Part shown: positions 40,201 through 51,260 of the stretch, piece after piece
How positions within the stretch are numbered: position 1 is the first letter of the stretch
How the letters are laid out: the number at the start of each line of letters is the position of its first letter
Origin: Enoplosus armatus
Taxonomy: Eukaryota; Chordata; Actinopteri; Centrarchiformes; Enoplosidae
Reading direction: 5' to 3'
DNA: 64,000 nucleotides
Assembly (NCBI RefSeq): GCF_043641665.1
Contig: NC_092190.1
Coordinates: 17,042,048 to 17,106,047, forward strand
Program-made: the position numbers and the translations under genes
The notes under the pieces: generated by a model
What the model saw: only the letters and a program-made list of their open reading frames with translations
Databases searched by the model: none
Told to the model about the DNA's origin: nothing

Positions 40201-41315
40201 CGCACGGTTTTATATTAATTAGATATTAATTAACATCATAATGCCCAACTTCAGTGAAGAGCTGGAACAAGTTGATAGAATATTTATTAACAACCAGATG
40301 GGCAGCAAATGTTATTGAAGATCCAGCAACTGTCAAACGTATTGTACAAACTTGAACACAGAAACATGACTCTGCAGTGTACTGTGGACCATCACACAAT
40401 GGTTTATTTTTTATTCTTTTTCTATCGAAGCCATGGAAGATGGAAACCCCAAATTAAAAAAAAACCTTTGATCTACTCATTAAGCTCCTTATAAAACTTA
40501 CTTATAAAACTGCCCCTCAACACAGTCTGACTATTGGGGTTTTATATGGATCAACAAAGTGAACTACAAACTACAACAAACACCCTCTGACCTGTGTAAC
40601 TCGTGCTATATTTGTATGTTTACTGTCAAACAGAGCCTTTCTGACATCACACTTTCCTAAGCTGTAATCATTCATTGTGTGTCTTACAAGCTGTAACTAT
40701 CAGTATATTCAGAGTTAAGACTTTTTTCTTATTCAGGATGGAAGAAGAAAAATATGTGTGGATTTTTGCAAAGATTTTCAATTTCATCAAGAAAAATGTC
40801 ATGAATATCTGTGTCTTTGTGTGTCTGTCAAACTCATTTTGTTTTCATGTAAAATGAAAATCATATTTTTAATACTTAAAAATGTCTTCAGAAGTTCCCA
40901 AAACCAGAGCAGATGGTCTCATTATATTTTAGTGAACCTTGCTGCATCAATTTCCATATTGAATCTGTTAAAATTCTCTGAGATATGAATTTCTGATAAA
41001 TACCAGACATGCTTAGGATAACCTATAATGCTAAATTCATGATGATTATTGACAAACACAAGACACTGGAGTTGCCTCTTGTTTATTTATGTTGTTGCTA
41101 TGGCTGCTTTAAACAAATAATATAGATAGGAATCTTAGAAATATCATGTCATTGTTGTTTCTTGTCAGCAGACAGTATCCCCGGGCCCAGTGTCCCCTTG
41201 GATCCTCGTGTGTTCAGAAACATTATGATGATATGTGATATTTTTACCTGTGCGCTGATAACATGGCCTGGCTTTGCACTCATATACTATCATATTGTCT
41301 TTCTGTCACCCCCAG

Positions 41316-41471
41316 CGTGCCACCCAGGCTTCTACAAGGCTTATGCTGGAAACATCAAGTGTTCAAAATGCCCTCCGCATAGTTTCAGCTATGGAGAAGG
41401 GGCTGCTATCTGCAGGTGCGAGAAGGGCTTCTTCAGGGCTGAGAAAGATCCTCCGACTATGGCTTGTACGC
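41316..41471 (+). CDS. epha6: epha6 exon 4: EGF/TNFR-like cysteine-rich module
   Basis: An internal exon of 156 bp (phase 1 at both ends) coding for the extracellular cysteine-rich module between the ligand-binding and fibronectin domains. In Eph receptors this region supports receptor clustering. The acceptor is CCCCCAG at 41309-41315 and the donor is GTGAGT at 41472. The first codon is completed by the last G of exon 3, giving A-C-H-P-G-F-Y-K. Key features are CHPGFYKAYAGNIKCSKCPP, then CRCEKGFFRAEKDPP and MACT. The CxxC and CxC spacing is that of the Eph GFYK/KCPPHS/CRCE motif. The AGN.KCSKCPP and EKG.FRAEKDPP.MACTR words again fit EphA6 best. The open frame runs upstream to 41162 only because the intron happens to lack stops; that part is not coding. 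Confidence 0.95.
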
Positions 41472-42166
41472 GTGAGTATACCGGCAAACAGGGCTTGTGT
41501 CTATGACTCAATGGACACATAACCACATAGATGTACAGGGCTTTTAGTCATCCTTTTTGATGGGATCAGAGTCATGGGAGACCTTTGAACCTCACTGCCA
41601 TCACTGCAACTTTGTGAATCCACGTTAAATATTTCTACACTTGTGTATGTCTGACAGTCTGGGTAAGTTATTGCTTTGTCTCTAGAGCGGCTGAATTACT
41701 CCAGTGGTCTCTGAGAATTTGCTGTCCAGTCTCGTCTCCAGGACTTATCGGGTGTGAAACTGTACATTAGAGAGTCGCTGGATGAATTACATGGCCTTTG
41801 TTCAGCTGCCTCATCTTCATTGATGATTCACTGACTGTCATTACGACTTCATATTTGCATTAAATTACAGTTTAACCGGACTAATTCTCCTTTAATTAAA
41901 AAGCCATTTAGCTGTCACTGAGATAGACGGGGGCCACATCTGAGAGCTGCAGGGTGGAAGAGTGTATTTGTCTTTTTACAGCGAGGCGAAGCCAAGTCAT
42001 TGTGGAGAAGCTGTGAGTTTACAGTTCCCTGCAAGACGCACTGTTTGTGAAGGAGATCTGCTCATACATACAATAGATTTATACCTGCAGGCTTTCCAGT
42101 CCTCTCTTCCAACCACAAAAACAACATAATGAAGAAAACAACAATTCTGCAAATTATATATATGTT

Positions 42167-42173
<7 letters not shown>

Positions 42174-42248
<75 letters not shown>
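42174..42248. repeat. Compound (TA)n(GA)n microsatellite
   Basis: About 23 TA units pass directly into 14 GA units. It is the longest AT-dinucleotide run in the window, only about 700 bp downstream of exon 4. Confidence 0.95.
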
Positions 42249-42250
<2 letters not shown>

Positions 42251-42779
42251 ATACATTATAGTTCTATTATACTATTATATTGTGTTTCAGGCTGATGGCA
42301 TCTAAAGTAACAGTATTTACATATAATATAACATATAACACCAGCGGAAAGCCACAACTTTATTGTGAATATGGTTGGGTATTTGATCTTCTTATGAACA
42401 TTCAATTTGGGAGATTGAGTAAAATATGAAAACATGGACATCAATGCCCACTAGACAAATAGACACCAGGCTCAACATGCAAAATTGTTTTTAGTGCCTT
42501 GTTCAAGAGCTCTTCAACAGTTGTTGTTTGCTGTTGTACTAAATCTTCCAGGCAAAAGCACATTCTAAATCTCCAAGGCCACTTTTGCTCCCAGTACCAA
42601 CAAACACTGTGTATAAAGGCTTGTGGGAGTGTGACAACCCAGCACACTAAGAGGAGTAGACTACCACGTCTGTTCTAACAAGCTGTGAGTTCTGTGTTTA
42701 TGCACCTAATGCATTTTAATCAGGAGCTTGTAGGCCAGAGCATAAACTGTTTGCTTGATGTCTAAGTAAAAAAAAGAAA

Positions 42780-43185
42780 TGGAGATTAAAGGCTGAGGAC
42801 CTGCGAGGAAGACAAAGGTAGACAGCGAGGAAGAGCTGATGTCACATGAGGAGAGATAAAGGTGGAGAGAAAGTGTAAAGGCTGGATGGTGGAGACAGTG
42901 AGGAGAGAAAGGAAGGGTTGCTGATCCCAATCTCCCCCTAGAGGAGAATAGGAGCTGATTGATGGCAGTGGGGTTGCTCTGCAGGAGGGGAGGTGGGTGG
43001 ATTCTCCTCGATGGAGAGAATAGAGGAGGTGAGATAATGGCCGATAGAGGCAGAAAGAGATAAAGAGAGAGAGAATGGACATACGTTGACAGAAGTGGAG
43101 GAGGAGTAGGAATAGCTTTCCTGTCTGCTGAGATTTTTAGCAAAGGTAGGGAGGGAGAGGGATGGGGAAGGAGAGGGAAACATCC
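42780..43185. repeat. Purine-rich (GA-rich) tract
   Basis: About 400 bp of mostly A and G on the + strand, including long AGAGAGA and GGGAGGG runs. Lack of stops on the opposite strand gives a Ser/Pro/Leu-rich 160-aa open frame, which I regard as a composition artefact. Confidence 0.8.
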
Positions 43186-43379
43186 CATTGTCTAGGCAGA
43201 CAGTGAGCTTGGCAGGACGGGAGTGTTCAAATCCCTCAGGCCTTTTAACTCCACCCTCTTGACAGCTGGCTGCCTGCTATAGCACAAAACTTACCGTGAC
43301 ACACAAACACATACATTCAGAGAGCACAAAAATACCTCAACAATGGGAAATGTGAGGGAGGTGAAATAACCTCACCGCC

Positions 43380-43870
43380 CTCCCCAAAAATACGGCCATA
43401 TAGGTTGTCTGTCACGCAGCTTATTACGACCCATGTTTATGTTTATTGTTAGGCAGCGACCTCTAGTGGCCCTCGTAATTATGACGGGAGCAAATAAGGA
43501 AGTCAGGGACGTGTTCAGCCGCGACAAAACGTAGCAAAACGTTTATTTAAACAGAAACGCCGCTGCCTTGAACACCCTGTTGTGTTGCAACTATGGCAGC
43601 TGAGAAGGCCATTCTTTGTTTACTTTTCGAAACCAAGCCGCAGTGGCACTGCCTTTTTAATACGGTTTATATAGACATTGCTGCTGATTGGGTAACACCT
43701 CTGTCACAACCACCGAACGAGAGAAAAGCCCAAAGCCCATTGCACACAGTTTCACACTGTTTCGAGGAAGCATGACGTTCAACCGGGAATGATTCTGATC
43801 ATTGGCCAGATATGGTGACGTCAGAATAGTGAATGTATGGACTTTGACAGCATGGGAGAGCAGAAGTGAT
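43380..43870. repeat. CpG-rich block, probable repeat remnant
   Basis: CpG dinucleotides are clearly more frequent here than in the flanking intron (for example GACGGGAGC, CCGCGACAAAACG, CACCGAACGAGAG, ATGACGTTCAACCGGG). Words such as AGCGACCTCTAGTGGCC and TGGACTTTGACAGCATGGGAGAGC recall teleost interspersed repeats, from memory. A 60-aa open frame at 43593-43775 has no recognised domain. A CpG-rich regulatory element is the alternative. Confidence 0.4.
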
Positions 43871-44284
43871 GGAAAAAATTAGAAGGTGAGTAAATAGCAA
43901 AAATTCACCAATAGAGGAATAAGAGGTAGAACGTGAAAGAAAAGATAATCCCTATTGACCTTCCGACAAAGCTTCATTTGGGTCAAAAACCAGCTTCCAG
44001 GCTTTTAAAACATTAGTCCTTCTACCTGTATAATCCATTTAAAGATTTTATTGATTACCGCTATGCAAATACATGGATAAGCACCATTTTACATTTCTGA
44101 ATTCCTAATCCACTGACCTTAGGTCTTCAAATAAAGCTTTGCTGTCTTGTTCAAAGTCAAGACCAGCAACCAAACATGCAACCAAGACTGCTGAGCTGAA
44201 ATGATCTATTGGTGAAACCCCACACAGCTAAAAAAAAAGTACAATATAACTGATTTATCTATTCTTTTTTTCCCCTACTGACAG

Positions 44285-44620
44285 GCCCTCCATCTCCTCC
44301 CCGCAACTTGTTGTCTAACCTGAACGACACCTGTCTGATGCTGGAGTGGTCACCTCCCAGCGACACCGGGGGCCGCCGGGATCTCACCTACAATGTCCAG
44401 TGCAAACGCTGTGGCCCTGAGGCTGACCAGTGCCAGCTCTGTGAGGAGGATCTCCGTTTCCTACCGCGACCGTTAGGCCTGACCAACGCCACTGTCACTG
44501 TCATGGACTTCTCAGCACACGCCAACTACACGTTTGAGATTGAGTCCCTCAATGGGGTGTCAGACATGAGCTCCTTCCCTCGCCAGGTAGCCATCATCAC
44601 CGTCAGCACTGATCAGGGTG
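44285..44620 (+). CDS. epha6: epha6 exon 5: first fibronectin type III domain
   Basis: An internal exon of 336 bp (112 codons, phase 1 at both ends) coding for the first of the two extracellular FN3 domains. The acceptor is ACAG at 44281-44284 and the donor is GTGAGT at 44621. The C left over from exon 4 completes CGC, so the junction reads T-R-P-P-S-P-P-R-N. FN3 hallmarks are LEWSPPSDTGGRRDLTYNV, with the conserved tryptophan, then CKRCG and C..CEEDLRFLPRPLGLTN, and NYTFEIESLNGVSD near the end. Three N-glycosylation sequons are visible (NDT at 44323, NAT and NYT further on). The WSPPSDTGGR.DLTY segment matches my memory of EphA6 well. The domain closes with VSTDQ, as in other EphA receptors before exon 6. 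Confidence 0.95.
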
Positions 44621-46116
44621 GTGAGTATGTATTATTTGAATTTTACCTGATGTTTAGAGTTACTTGTATGTTGTGTCACTTTTACTGTGACGCTGTCATC
44701 TTTAAAGGGTAGATTCTGCTTTGTTAGAGCAAACAACTTGATCCTTCCCCACAGTACCTCCAATATACAATATAAGTTCATTGTAGTGTGTCAAAGATCA
44801 TATTTTACAAATGATGTCTTCTATTCTTAAGCAAGTGTATCTGAGCCGTGGCCTAATTTAGCCAGCTAAATGCCACAGATTCAATACATGATACATTTGG
44901 CTCAACATACACACACACATGTTAAAGCCCTGTTCAAAAAGAACTTCAAAAAGAAAGAAGAAAGTGTAAGTTTGCGAAAAGCAATGGAACCAGGAAAAAT
45001 CTCCAAATCCAAAACTACCATACTAAGCTTAACCAAAATGTACACCAAAGCAAAATAAAGCAGGATAAAGCAAGTCAACCTAAACAAAACAAGGTAAACA
45101 GTTGTGGCAAGCAATCTGTAAGAGAACAAAAATAAATGCTATTGATCTGCCGCCATGCACACATACTACATAATAAACACACAATCTGCAACCTCTACCT
45201 TGTCTGTCTCATGGATTGCACAATACCAGCAGGCTCCACAGAGACACGAGGATCGCTCTGAAGCGGGACCTGGAGCATAACATTGAGCCCACATAACACT
45301 ACAGTCTTTGGTAGCTTAGCGTTAGCTGAAAGCTGATGTGAAAAACCATATCAGGGGGACAAAGCAGGAAGGGCAGCACAATTCATGTTCATCTTGCCTG
45401 CTTATATATGGAGAGATACGGAGAGATATTTTCACTTTGGGCTCGTGGCAACTCAAGCATTTTAATGAGAGGTATGTTAAGTGTAACTTCTTATAGCTTA
45501 TTAATCTTTTCTGGGACTTTCACATCACTCTGATAACCCTTTTATCAATTAGTACTGCTGCTATACATTTAAGTATGGTGACAAACTGAAATGAATGCTG
45601 AGATCACAGTCCAATAAGATATTAATCAATTCTGTATTTAAATTATCACTGATTTTTATATTTAAGTTGCTGTATCAGCTCTATATGCTAATGTGAGGTG
45701 TCCATACATGCATATCAATGCATGCCTCATCTGTAAATATATGAAAGAGATATGTCCATCACATTGGATATGATGTGCTTTGATGGGATTTATACAGACA
45801 GTCCAGTTCACTCCATAATAATGCTGTCCCTGGTGTGGCTTTATATGGTGAAGGCGGTGAACACAAATACATTGCTACCGCTCCTTATCATTCAGCTAGC
45901 TGAATAACAGAAATACTTTTTTGATTTTAGTGAAATTTGATGGAGGTTAGGCCATGAGCCAGGGAACACCTCATTATTTTTGTCGGGGATGGGACATGGC
46001 AAGAGTATTTCATGTTTGATTTCATGACTCATGAACCCGAAAGGATTTTTTTCCCCCTTGATCTTTACATAGTACAGACCATAGAGCTATGAGGAGATCA
46101 TCGCATATTTTTAGGT

Positions 46117-46356
46117 ACTCTGTGGGGTTTTTGACCACTAGTAGTGCTATGGAGCAATGTTTTTATGAGTGGGTCCATGTTTTGCTTGGTGAGACATTCC
46201 TGCCAATAAACGCAGTACAGTGAAATGCAACACTGCTAGTAAGTAAACATAGATGCAAATGCATTCAACACATTGGTTAGACCTCAAGGATACACACGTT
46301 TATAAATACTGAATATGAACAGAACCTTTGCTTGTTTACAAGAAAACTCCAAAGGC
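46117..46356. mobile_element. MITE-like repeat (CTCTGTGGGGTTTTT family), copy 2
   Basis: The left end, ACTCTGTGGGGTTTTTGACCAC, and the right end, GAAAACTCCAAAGG, form an imperfect terminal inverted repeat of about 13 bp. The first 65 bp align with the repeat at 7591 (shared TTTTATGAGTGGG). The element is 240 bp and non-coding. The superfamily is unknown. Confidence 0.55.
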
Positions 46357-47814
46357 CACCTTTTAATTTTTTTTTAACACTTCTCCTTCAAATTTGATCT
46401 GCTCCTTCCCAAGTTATATACATATAACAATTTTGGAATGAGCCTGAAAAAGGTTTTTCATTATTTTTTTTAAATGGCACGCTGTTTCCCTGTAATTGTT
46501 TGCCACATTCATCTACTGTAGGTAACAATAACTCTTGAACACATGATTAAGTTGCAATCAAATTTGCACAAAACAGGTGCACTCACATCTACTTAGAGCA
46601 ACACTGCAAAATTTGACAGCATCTCACATATAGATGGCAAAACTTGATCAATTTAAATGACCTAACTCACAAGCCTGACTCCTGTAGAGTTTTCCACACT
46701 TGATGCTTGAACTCTTATTCCAAGACAGGACTCATTCTCTAAAATTTGTGACCGCCATAATACAATCAGCATGTCTTTCACTGTACATTTTGGATCTATG
46801 TGCACAATAAAAATACACTAAATATTTGCTATTGTTAAAATAACCAAGTTTGCACACTTCGTCTGTAGCCTTTGATGCCAGTAGAGACAGACCGGCCTAG
46901 AGTCATCTCAGAGTGACATTACAGTTAATGTTCCTCCTGTATCTTTAGTTTTTTGTCCTTAACCGCTGCTGAAAATGATGGCAGGAGGCCAAGGAGAGGT
47001 TGACTCTACCTACCTACTTTCTCCAAATAAGGTTTTTATGCTGAAAGGCCCATATTTCCTCTGGGACATGGTTTGGTGTGTAGAACGCTTATGCTTTTAA
47101 TTTGTGATTTGCAAACAGTGTGCTTTCTGTTTTCTCCCTCCTCCCTCTCCTGTCCTCCCTTGACTATTTTCTGTCTCCTTTTTTTCTATTGGTTGTTTGT
47201 CCTCCTTCTCTCTCTCCGGTTTCCAAACATGTTTGTTTTTTTCTTTCGTCTTTGTTCTCTCCTCCCTTCTTTCTTTTCTTCCCTCCATCCCTGTGTTGCT
47301 GTGGGAGTCTGGGAGAAATACATTTTCTCATACAGCCAAAACACATTAAATGCATTATTCTATGTCACGGGGGACAACTCTAGCCTTTACAGGTAACTCA
47401 ATGTTACACGCAGCCTTTTTATTTCATTAGGATGCCCAGTTTAGCACATAGTCGTGACAGGTCCCCGAGCTGTACACAAGACCCACTTCATCACTAATAT
47501 ACCCAGCTGCAGCTATTTAAAATGCTCAAGGGAAGAGGCGGTTTCCTGGCCATCAGCCAGTGATAAGCAGCCTGATGATGCATTTTAACACTATCACCTT
47601 GACTGAAACTAGAGTTTGGTCAGTGACTCAGTGGTCAGTGTCATTGAAGTGCCATTTGATGGAGGTTAATGATTACATAGCTGGTTGTATGTTGGCTATA
47701 ATGGTACAGTGCGCAATCCAGACCGTATGCTGATGATCCTGGTTTGTATTTCAAGAAGCATTTGTAAATATTTCATAGGGCAGTCTCAGCTTTTCATGAC
47801 ATGTGGACAGTGGT

Positions 47815-47945
47815 GGTTTCAGACTCTTTACTTAAGTAAAAGTAGAAAGATCATGTTTTAAGAATACTCCATTACAAGTAAAAGTCCTGCATTCAAAATG
47901 TTACTTAAGTACAAAAAAGTATTATGTATTATATACACAAGTATT
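47815..47945 (+). repeat. Dispersed teleost repeat (CTTTACTTAAGTAAAAGTA type)
   Basis: GTTTCAGACTCTTTACTTAAGTAAAAGTAG, then AATACTCCATTACAAGTAAAAGTCCTGCATTCAAAATGTTACTTAAGTAC, match a very common fish genomic repeat that I remember. Internal TACTTAAGTA palindromes are visible at both sides. Class and ends are not certain. Confidence 0.6.
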
Positions 47946-50145
47946 ATCAGCGATTATTATCCAGAAACACAAAGCACAAACAATGTTCACAAACAATGAA
48001 TGAACAAATCTTTTGAACTTTGTCATCTTTCAGTTTCGTACATTCCAGGTCTACACTTGTGCGCAGTACTTCCAGCCTAGCAAGAGTTGAACCTGATAAA
48101 TCCTTCACCTTCTTGGCTTTTGTATACTACCAAGCTAACTGCCAGCGATGGGTATGGAACCATTTCAAACTTTAACAGTGCTACAAAATCTCTAAAGTAT
48201 TATGAGAAAATGTAGCTTACGTCACAGTATGGGTGGTGACTGACATGATTTTCCCTCTTGTGTTTGCTGCTGAGATCGTTTAGGACCACTGAAAACCGGC
48301 ACGCTTGACTCAAACCACACCACTTCCTGTCAACACTTCCAGTGCATACCAAACAGCTTCCCATATTCCCAATATTAAACATACCACTTTGGGATTCAGC
48401 AGATTTGTGCCTGTGCTACTGTCAAACACTGGCCAGACATAGTGTTGCAGTTTTGTGTTGCAGTGTTTTTTGTGTTGGTTCAAATGCTTAACTGATCTCC
48501 ATTCAATTCTTATTTCTGCTTCTCTCATGATACAATTCATAAAAGTGTATTGAGTAGAATTTGGGGAAATCTCAGATTTTCGCCACATTTACTTTATTTA
48601 AATCTATTTTACACACCATACAGTTTAACTCATTATTTTCACACCTCAACTAGGAGCTCATTTCAAAGGATTTGTTACTGAGGTGGACATGAACATGTAT
48701 ATAAGACCTTCTGTCTTTGTTAGGGATGGAGGAGGATGATTCATGCACAAATATAGCCCACACAGAACCAATTACTACTGTCAGTTATAATATTATAATA
48801 TTGTGACTTTTTTTCATAGAGCTTAACATATAATTATTTACGGATTAGGACGGGAAGTTTTACAAACTGCATCATCCATTCAAACTCCAGCTCATGTCTT
48901 TCTTTTGTGAAATGTAATATATGTAAGGAGGGTATTGAAAATTAAATGATGCATCTCAAAGGGGTTTATCCTGCCAACAATAAATCTGACTTTGAGAAAA
49001 ATTTGCTTTTGTGAAATAAATGTACTGCGAAAGTCATCCATCTCAACAAGCCAGTTGGCCTTCTCTTCAGTGCAATTTCTTCCACTTCAAGAATTGAGTC
49101 TGAAAAAAAGACTATCTGAATATAGACCTTGAGACAAGTTTTTTATTGGAAATATAGAAGTAATCTTACATTACTGCCAGATTTCAAATCTTATTTGAAG
49201 AAAATAAGAAGCGCCAGTGTTAGCTAAACAAATAATTCTTATCACAGTCCTTATCAGAAATCTAATCCATCTAGCAACAAAATTGTATAGCTATATAAAT
49301 CGAGATTATTATAATATTATTAACCCTTAGGACTCTAGTTTCACAACAGTGTGGTACGGTGACATGGGCTTCTGGAAAGAGCAGTGTTGAGCTTAATCTT
49401 ATACAGTAAATCCTGTATTACACAACACAACTTACACTGTGAAACTGATTTCTCTGCAGTTGTAGTACAGGGTTAAAGTAGCAGTAATTACTAGACTCCT
49501 CAACAAATGCACATCACTGTGAAACCCGGTGTTACATTTGAGTGAAACCTGTAAATGGAAGAACCTTCAGTATTTCATCTGAATCATTCTCAACAGAGAA
49601 TTTATTCAGTGATTTATTCCATCATATGTTACAGTCCTGCAAACACTGACTAACAGCAGCTACAACATGACACTGGAAGAGGGATTAGGCACATTGTTTT
49701 GACGAAGCATGCCTATTTTCAGCAATGTAGAAACTGCAGTGGTTTTTGAAAAGGTTTAAAGTGTGCATAAGGTCAGCACATTCACTCAACAAGAAAAGGA
49801 AAACTTGCATCAGATTTTCTGCGACTGCAGTGATGTGCATACATACAGATACTTTTGCACATATGCTGTCCTAGTAACATCCTCCTAAACCGCTCTGTGA
49901 TGGGCTTGTTTGGAAAGATGCACAGAAAATTCCAACACCATTAGCATAGCGTTGCCATCAGCAGAAATGAGCCAGCCATGTGATGGGTGTGTTGTGAGGA
50001 ATATCAAGAGTCTCCTGTAATAATGTGTGCTAGCCATGGATAAATTAGACTTAGTCATTAAAATGCAGATGGCCCTTTTGGTAAATGCATTTGTGCCAGT
50101 GAGGTTAGTATATGATTTGTTGTGCCTATGATGGGCTGCTTTGCA

Positions 50146-50174
50146 AACACACGCACACACACACACACACACAC
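50146..50174. repeat. (CA)n microsatellite
   Basis: About thirteen CA units with one CG interruption near the left end. Confidence 0.9.
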
Positions 50175-50884
50175 CAGTACTGTACACATGCATGAGTGGC
50201 GTAGAGAAGCTAAGGCCTGTGATAATTTCCTGTCAGGCATAACCTTTTCAATATTTTGTGATTCATACAGTGAAGCTCATCTGATGTATGCACTAACATC
50301 AATCTTTGTAACACACACACATGCCCTGAGACTGGGTATGGAGAGTTATAAAGCAAAAGGATTAACAGCAGGGGAGTGTCTTGGCCTGGAGTAAATCCCC
50401 TCATATTTGGAGGAAGAGAAGAAGAGTCGGGGGAAATTATGTGTGCATTTGCAGTTCTCAAAGTCGGCACCAGGAACATGGCACTGCCATGATCTGGCTG
50501 ATGTATACGTTTACAGTCAGCTTTAGGACAGTAAAGGTTCACATCCGCCACGATGGTGTTTTTTTTACCAGCTAGTAAAAACTCTGAAGGCCATCAACAG
50601 CAGGCTGAAACAGGAGAGAGCGCAACCTCCTGTAAGCTGCACCTCCACACTTTGGGAGCTAAAAAATCCCCTGATCCTCCCCAACAATTCAATCTGAACT
50701 GATGGAAGAAATTTGGGTTGCTACCAAATTGTTTCAATAGCTTCCCACATGCATGAAAGAAAGTCTGTGGTCCCCTCTACAATCCGCAAGCTTACTAAAC
50801 AAGCAGTATTCTCCCAAAAGTCAGACAAGAGGTGTGATTGCCCAAGTGCTGCCTTGCTCAAGGGAACCCTGGGTGCCTTCCCAA

Positions 50885-51260
50885 AGTAGGTGACTGGGTC
50901 AGGAGGAAGAGAAAAGAGCCAGAGGCAGCTGGAGGACAAGTGACAGCTGGATGAGGATGTGGAAGGTTAAGTGAACAGAGGAGAAGTGAAATGAGGGAGT
51001 AAGCCTGAGAGGTAAATAAGAAAAGAAAGAGAGATGGAGGTGTTATGAACGGGGAGAGCAGGAGGAGAAAGGGACAGAGACAGATGAAGACACAGAGGAA
51101 AAGAAGAAGGTGAAAGAATTTAGAAAATGAGAAGCAGAGTGTGAGAAGATGATTGAGCGAGGAGAGGATCAAAAGAGCAAAGAAGAGGGTGGCAGAATGA
51201 AAAAGAGGGTAAATCATCTGACAAGGACTGTGGGCAGAGGATAAAGAGAGAGCGGGGGAA
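50885..51260. repeat. Purine-rich (GA-rich) tract
   Basis: About 370 bp dominated by A and G on the + strand. The opposite strand lacks stops and gives a Leu/Ser/Phe-rich 169-aa open frame that I do not accept as a gene. Confidence 0.75.

Larger units (their letters stand above)
3411..41315 (+). other. epha6: epha6 intron 3 (37.9 kb)
   Basis: The intron runs from donor GTGAGT at 3411 to acceptor CCCCCAG ending at 41315. It is AT-rich, with many dinucleotide arrays, a SINE, a MITE, LINE remnants, a dispersed repeat pair and one long hairpin, all listed separately. No intron-nested gene was recognised on either strand. Open frames up to about 190 aa (for example 18725-19309 and 29537-30115 on the + strand) show no domain, no repeated family signature and no coding-like composition. 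Intervals with no entry of their own (for example 4200-7590, 11300-13800, 17100-19380, 21200-25700, 37300-41100) hold only unremarkable AT-rich sequence as far as I can see, with possible conserved elements that I cannot prove. Confidence 0.85.
41472..44284 (+). other. epha6: epha6 intron 4 (2.8 kb)
   Basis: The intron runs from donor GTGAGT to acceptor CTACTGACAG ending at 44284, with a TTTTTTTCCCC tract just before it. It is short compared with its neighbours. It holds a (TA)n(GA)n array, a long GA-rich block and a CpG-rich probable repeat, listed separately. Nothing else was recognised. Confidence 0.9.

Noticed and set aside
41162..41315. Upstream extension of the exon 4 reading frame, with an ATG-like start
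   Set aside because: A CCCCCAG acceptor at 41315 and exact Eph homology starting at 41316 show that this part is intron.
42706..43188. 160-aa open frame on the minus strand
   Set aside because: It is the complement of a GA-rich tract; the Ser/Pro/Leu-rich composition follows from low complexity and no domain is visible.
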